Below are positions 45,028 to 46,458 of a DNA stretch of 46,458 bases, in pieces. The stretch lies in contig NZ_WBMR01000064.1 in the NCBI RefSeq assembly GCF_008923365.1, positions 1-46,458 of the forward strand, in the 5' to 3' direction. The notes beneath the pieces were generated by a model. It was not told the DNA's origin, did no database searches, and saw only the letters and a program-made list of their open reading frames with translations. Position 1 is the stretch's first letter, and every line of letters begins with the position of its first letter. The position numbers were made by a program, and so were the translations under genes. The stretch is from Actinomadura montaniterrae. Lineage in GTDB: Bacteria > Actinomycetota > Actinomycetes > Streptosporangiales > Streptosporangiaceae.

Positions 45028-45043
45028 TCGAACATAAGTTCGA
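45028..45043. promoter_or_regulatory. Perfect SOS (LexA) box over the HEPN gene promoter
   Basis: TCGAACATAAGTTCGA is an exact match to the actinobacterial LexA operator TCGAAC-N4-GTTCGA. On minus, a -35-like TTTACT and a -10-like TATGTT (45036-45031) with a 16-bp spacer would place the -10 inside the box. Transcription to the left would then read the HEPN gene, starting 135 bp away. The plus-strand YbaK gene begins 131 bp to the right and could also be affected. Confidence 0.85.
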
Positions 45044-45174
45044 CGCACTCACAGTAAAGCGCCCTGCCGCCGATTCGTCAACGTGTTCGAACGGGTGTCG
45101 CTTCCCGCAGGCCGGAGCCGTTCGCGCAGGCGAACGAGGAGGTCCGGCGGCCCGGCGCACCGTAAGGTGCAGGC

Positions 45175-45639
45175 ATGCATCCGAATGTCGAACGGGTCGC
45201 CGCGGCGCTGCGCGCGCACGGCGCCACCGGGGAGATCGTCGAGCTGCCGGACTCGGCCCGCACCGCGCAGGCCGCCGCCGACCAGCTCGGCTGCGAGGTC
45301 GGCGCGATCGCCAACAGCCTGGTGTTCGACGCCGACGGGACGCCGCTGCTGGTGATGACCAGCGGCGCGCACCGCGTGGACACCGGCAAGGTCGCGCTGC
45401 TGGTCGGCGCGGAGAAGGTGCGGCGGGCGACGCCCGAGTTCGTCCGGGCGGCGACCGGGCAGACGATCGGCGGCGTCGCGCCGGTCGGCCACCCGGCCCC
45501 GATCCGCACGCTCGTGGACGTGTGGCTGGACAAGTACGACGAGGTCTGGGCCGCCGGCGGGCTCGCGCACACCGTCTTCCCGACCACCTACGGGGAACTG
45601 CTGAAGATCACCGGGGGCGACCCGGCCGAAGTGGGCTGA
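45175..45639 (+). CDS. YbaK/ProX-family aminoacyl-tRNA deacylase-like protein
   Basis: The 154-residue protein has the YbaK fold: VERVAAALRAHGATGEIVELPDSARTA at the start, GAIANSLVFDADG, GKVALLVGAEKVRRA with the functional lysine region, and the glycine loop ATGQTIGGVAPVGHP. Family members hydrolyse mischarged tRNAs such as Cys-tRNA(Pro) or Ala-tRNA(Pro) in trans. Which tRNA is edited is not clear. The ATG at 45175 has only a weak AAGGTG upstream; a TAAGGT at 45163 seven bases before it could serve as a -10 for leaderless expression. The arsC-like gene follows after 10 bp. Confidence 0.9.
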   Translation: MHPNVERVAAALRAHGATGEIVELPDSARTAQAAADQLGCEVGAIANSLVFDADGTPLLVMTSGAHRVDTGKVALLVGAEKVRRATPEFVRAATGQTIGGVAPVGHPAPIRTLVDVWLDKYDEVWAAGGLAHTVFPTTYGELLKITGGDPAEVG

Positions 45640-45649
45640 GAGGCTGAGC

Positions 45650-46000
45650 ATGGAGATCTGGCACAACCCGCGCTGCTCGAAGAGCCGGGCCGCCAAGGCC
45701 GCGCTGGACGAGGCGGGCGTGGAGTACACCGAGCGGCGCTACCTGGACGAGCCGCCCACGGCGGACGAGCTGGACGCGGTGCTCACGCGCATCGGCGCCG
45801 AGCCGTGGGACGTGGCGCGCCTCGGCGAGCCGGTCGCCAAGGAGCTGGGCCTCAAGGACCTGGAGCACGACCGCGCCCGGTGGATCGAGATCATGGTGGC
45901 GAACCCGGTGCTGATCCAGCGCCCGATCGTGCTCAACGGCGCGGACGCCGTGGTCGCCCGCGACCCCGAGTCGGTCCGGAAGGCCCTCGACAGCCGCTGA
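45650..46000 (+). CDS. ArsC-family arsenate reductase-like protein
   Basis: The 116-residue thioredoxin-fold protein has the ArsC/Spx signature NPRCSKSRAA with Cys9 at the active site, and LIQRPIVLNG near the C-terminus with the conserved arginine. The length is standard for glutaredoxin-linked arsenate reductases. No other ars genes (arsB, arsR, acr3) are nearby, so an arsenic role is not supported by context; YffB/Spx-like roles are possible. It starts 10 bp after the YbaK-type gene and is likely co-transcribed. Confidence 0.9.
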   Translation: MEIWHNPRCSKSRAAKAALDEAGVEYTERRYLDEPPTADELDAVLTRIGAEPWDVARLGEPVAKELGLKDLEHDRARWIEIMVANPVLIQRPIVLNGADAVVARDPESVRKALDSR

Positions 46001-46072
46001 TGCGGGTGTGATTCTGGGGATCGGAACGCTGCGACGTTCCACGCCGACGATGAGTGACGTCCGGGAGGGGCG

Positions 46073-46458
46073 ATGACCGCTCAGATGCGCACCGGCCCGG
46101 CGGCGCGCGACCCGGAGTTCCGGGGCATCGACCCGCCCGCGCTCGACCAGGTGATCAAGCAGCTGCGCGACGCGCAGGCCGCGATCGCGGGCTGGCTGAA
46201 CGGGCACCGCCCGCCGGCGGGCGTCTCGGCGGCCGGCTACCGGGAGGCCGACCAGGTGGCGCACTGGGTGTCCGGCCAGCTCGGCATGCTGGCGCGGCGG
46301 TACAACTTCGCGATCACCCATCCGGACCCGGGCGGCGGGGTGGACGCCCCGCCCGCGCCGAAGCCCGCGCCGGCGCCGAAGCGGACCGGCGGGACCCCGG
46401 GCGGGACGCCCCGCCCGGTGCGCCCGCCGAGCCGGACGTCCCCCGTGCGCACGGTCGC
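46073..46458 (+). CDS. Partial CDS, unknown protein with Pro-rich region
   Basis: The frame from the ATG at 46073 (GGGAGGGG seven bases upstream region) is open to the right edge, giving 128 residues. The first 80 residues are helical (PPALDQVIKQLRDAQAAIAGWLNGHRPP, then YREADQVAHWVSGQLGMLARRYNFAITHP), followed by a linker rich in Pro, Ala, Lys and Gly (PAPKPAPAPKRTGGTPGGTPRP). The helical part followed by a proline-rich linker resembles N-terminal regions of secreted or WXG100-associated actinobacterial proteins, but I do not recognise a family. The rest is outside the window. A 6-bp hairpin GGAACG/CGTTCC lies at 46023-46040 upstream. Confidence 0.75.
   Translation, partial: MTAQMRTGPAARDPEFRGIDPPALDQVIKQLRDAQAAIAGWLNGHRPPAGVSAAGYREADQVAHWVSGQLGMLARRYNFAITHPDPGGGVDAPPAPKPAPAPKRTGGTPGGTPRPVRPPSRTSPVRTV

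Noticed and set aside
45650..46000. An arsenic resistance locus
   Set aside because: Only the ArsC-like gene is present; there is no ArsR, ArsB/Acr3 or ArsA-type gene nearby, and the fold is also used for other roles.

Overview
This window is 46 kb of very GC-rich DNA with strong G/C bias at third codon positions, many GTG and TTG starts and dense, mostly minus-strand operons. BldD with an intact c-di-GMP signature, an actinobacterial integration host factor (mIHF) upstream of gmk-rpoZ-coaBC-metK, a helicase-less PriA, a RibM riboflavin importer gene and a perfect TCGAAC-N4-GTTCGA SOS box all point to a sporulating actinomycete. Streptosporangiales (Actinomadura/Thermomonosporaceae-like) is my best guess, but I cannot name the species. 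I see no rRNA, tRNA, CRISPR array, insertion sequence or prophage.

Layout. (1) 1-4566: the end of a MoxR/VWA pair on minus, then a plus-strand set of a Tat-exported molybdenum sulfite oxidase, an SBP56/methanethiol-oxidase-type protein and a small membrane protein. (2) 4563-6471: an adenosine deaminase-GntR operon with two near-identical 20-bp palindromic operators at its promoter. (3) 6472-8727: a K15-type DD-peptidase and two tandem Uma2 nuclease-fold paralogues. (4) 8786-13381: an FMN riboswitch controlling ribE-ribM-ribBA-ribH, joined by ATGA overlaps, then hisG and a PH-domain protein. (5) 13650-22933: priA, a 608-residue unknown protein, def, fmt, rsmB, a PAP2 phosphatase, rpe and a HAD phosphatase, all on minus. 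(6) 23085-25141: a plus-strand polytopic membrane protein inserted between priA and metK, followed by tandem repeats and hairpins. (7) 25167-29300: mihF, gmk, rpoZ, coaBC and metK. (8) 29300-30207: about 0.9 kb without a credible gene, with strong strand asymmetry and a G-quadruplex motif. (9) 30208-40300: the complete de novo UMP operon pyrR-pyrB-pyrC-carA-carB-pyrK-pyrD-pyrF, with a PyrR RNA site over the ribosome-binding region. (10) 40519-41272: bldD with a promoter overlapped by a BldD-like box, followed by 16-bp tandem repeats and a terminator. (11) 41443-46458: accessory genes, namely an MFS exporter, a class III CoA-transferase, an SOS-controlled HEPN protein, YbaK- and ArsC-like proteins and a truncated unknown.

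How the genes work together. The pyr operon encodes all enzymes from bicarbonate/glutamine to UMP, and its uracil-sensing regulator PyrR probably represses its own leader. The rib operon combines late riboflavin synthesis with riboflavin uptake under one FMN sensor, but lacks ribD, and hisG lacks its usual neighbour hisE. def-fmt-rsmB form a translation module. bldD links the pyr locus to c-di-GMP control of development.

Most interesting points: the SOS box over the HEPN gene promoter; the tandem duplication at the pyrB/pyrC junction, which created a coupled 22-residue mini-ORF; the PyrR RNA site; the sulfite oxidase/SBP56/membrane-protein set; the HAD phosphatase beside the riboflavin riboswitch; and the repeat arrays at apparent synteny breaks. 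I did not find a clearly new multi-gene defence or mobile system.
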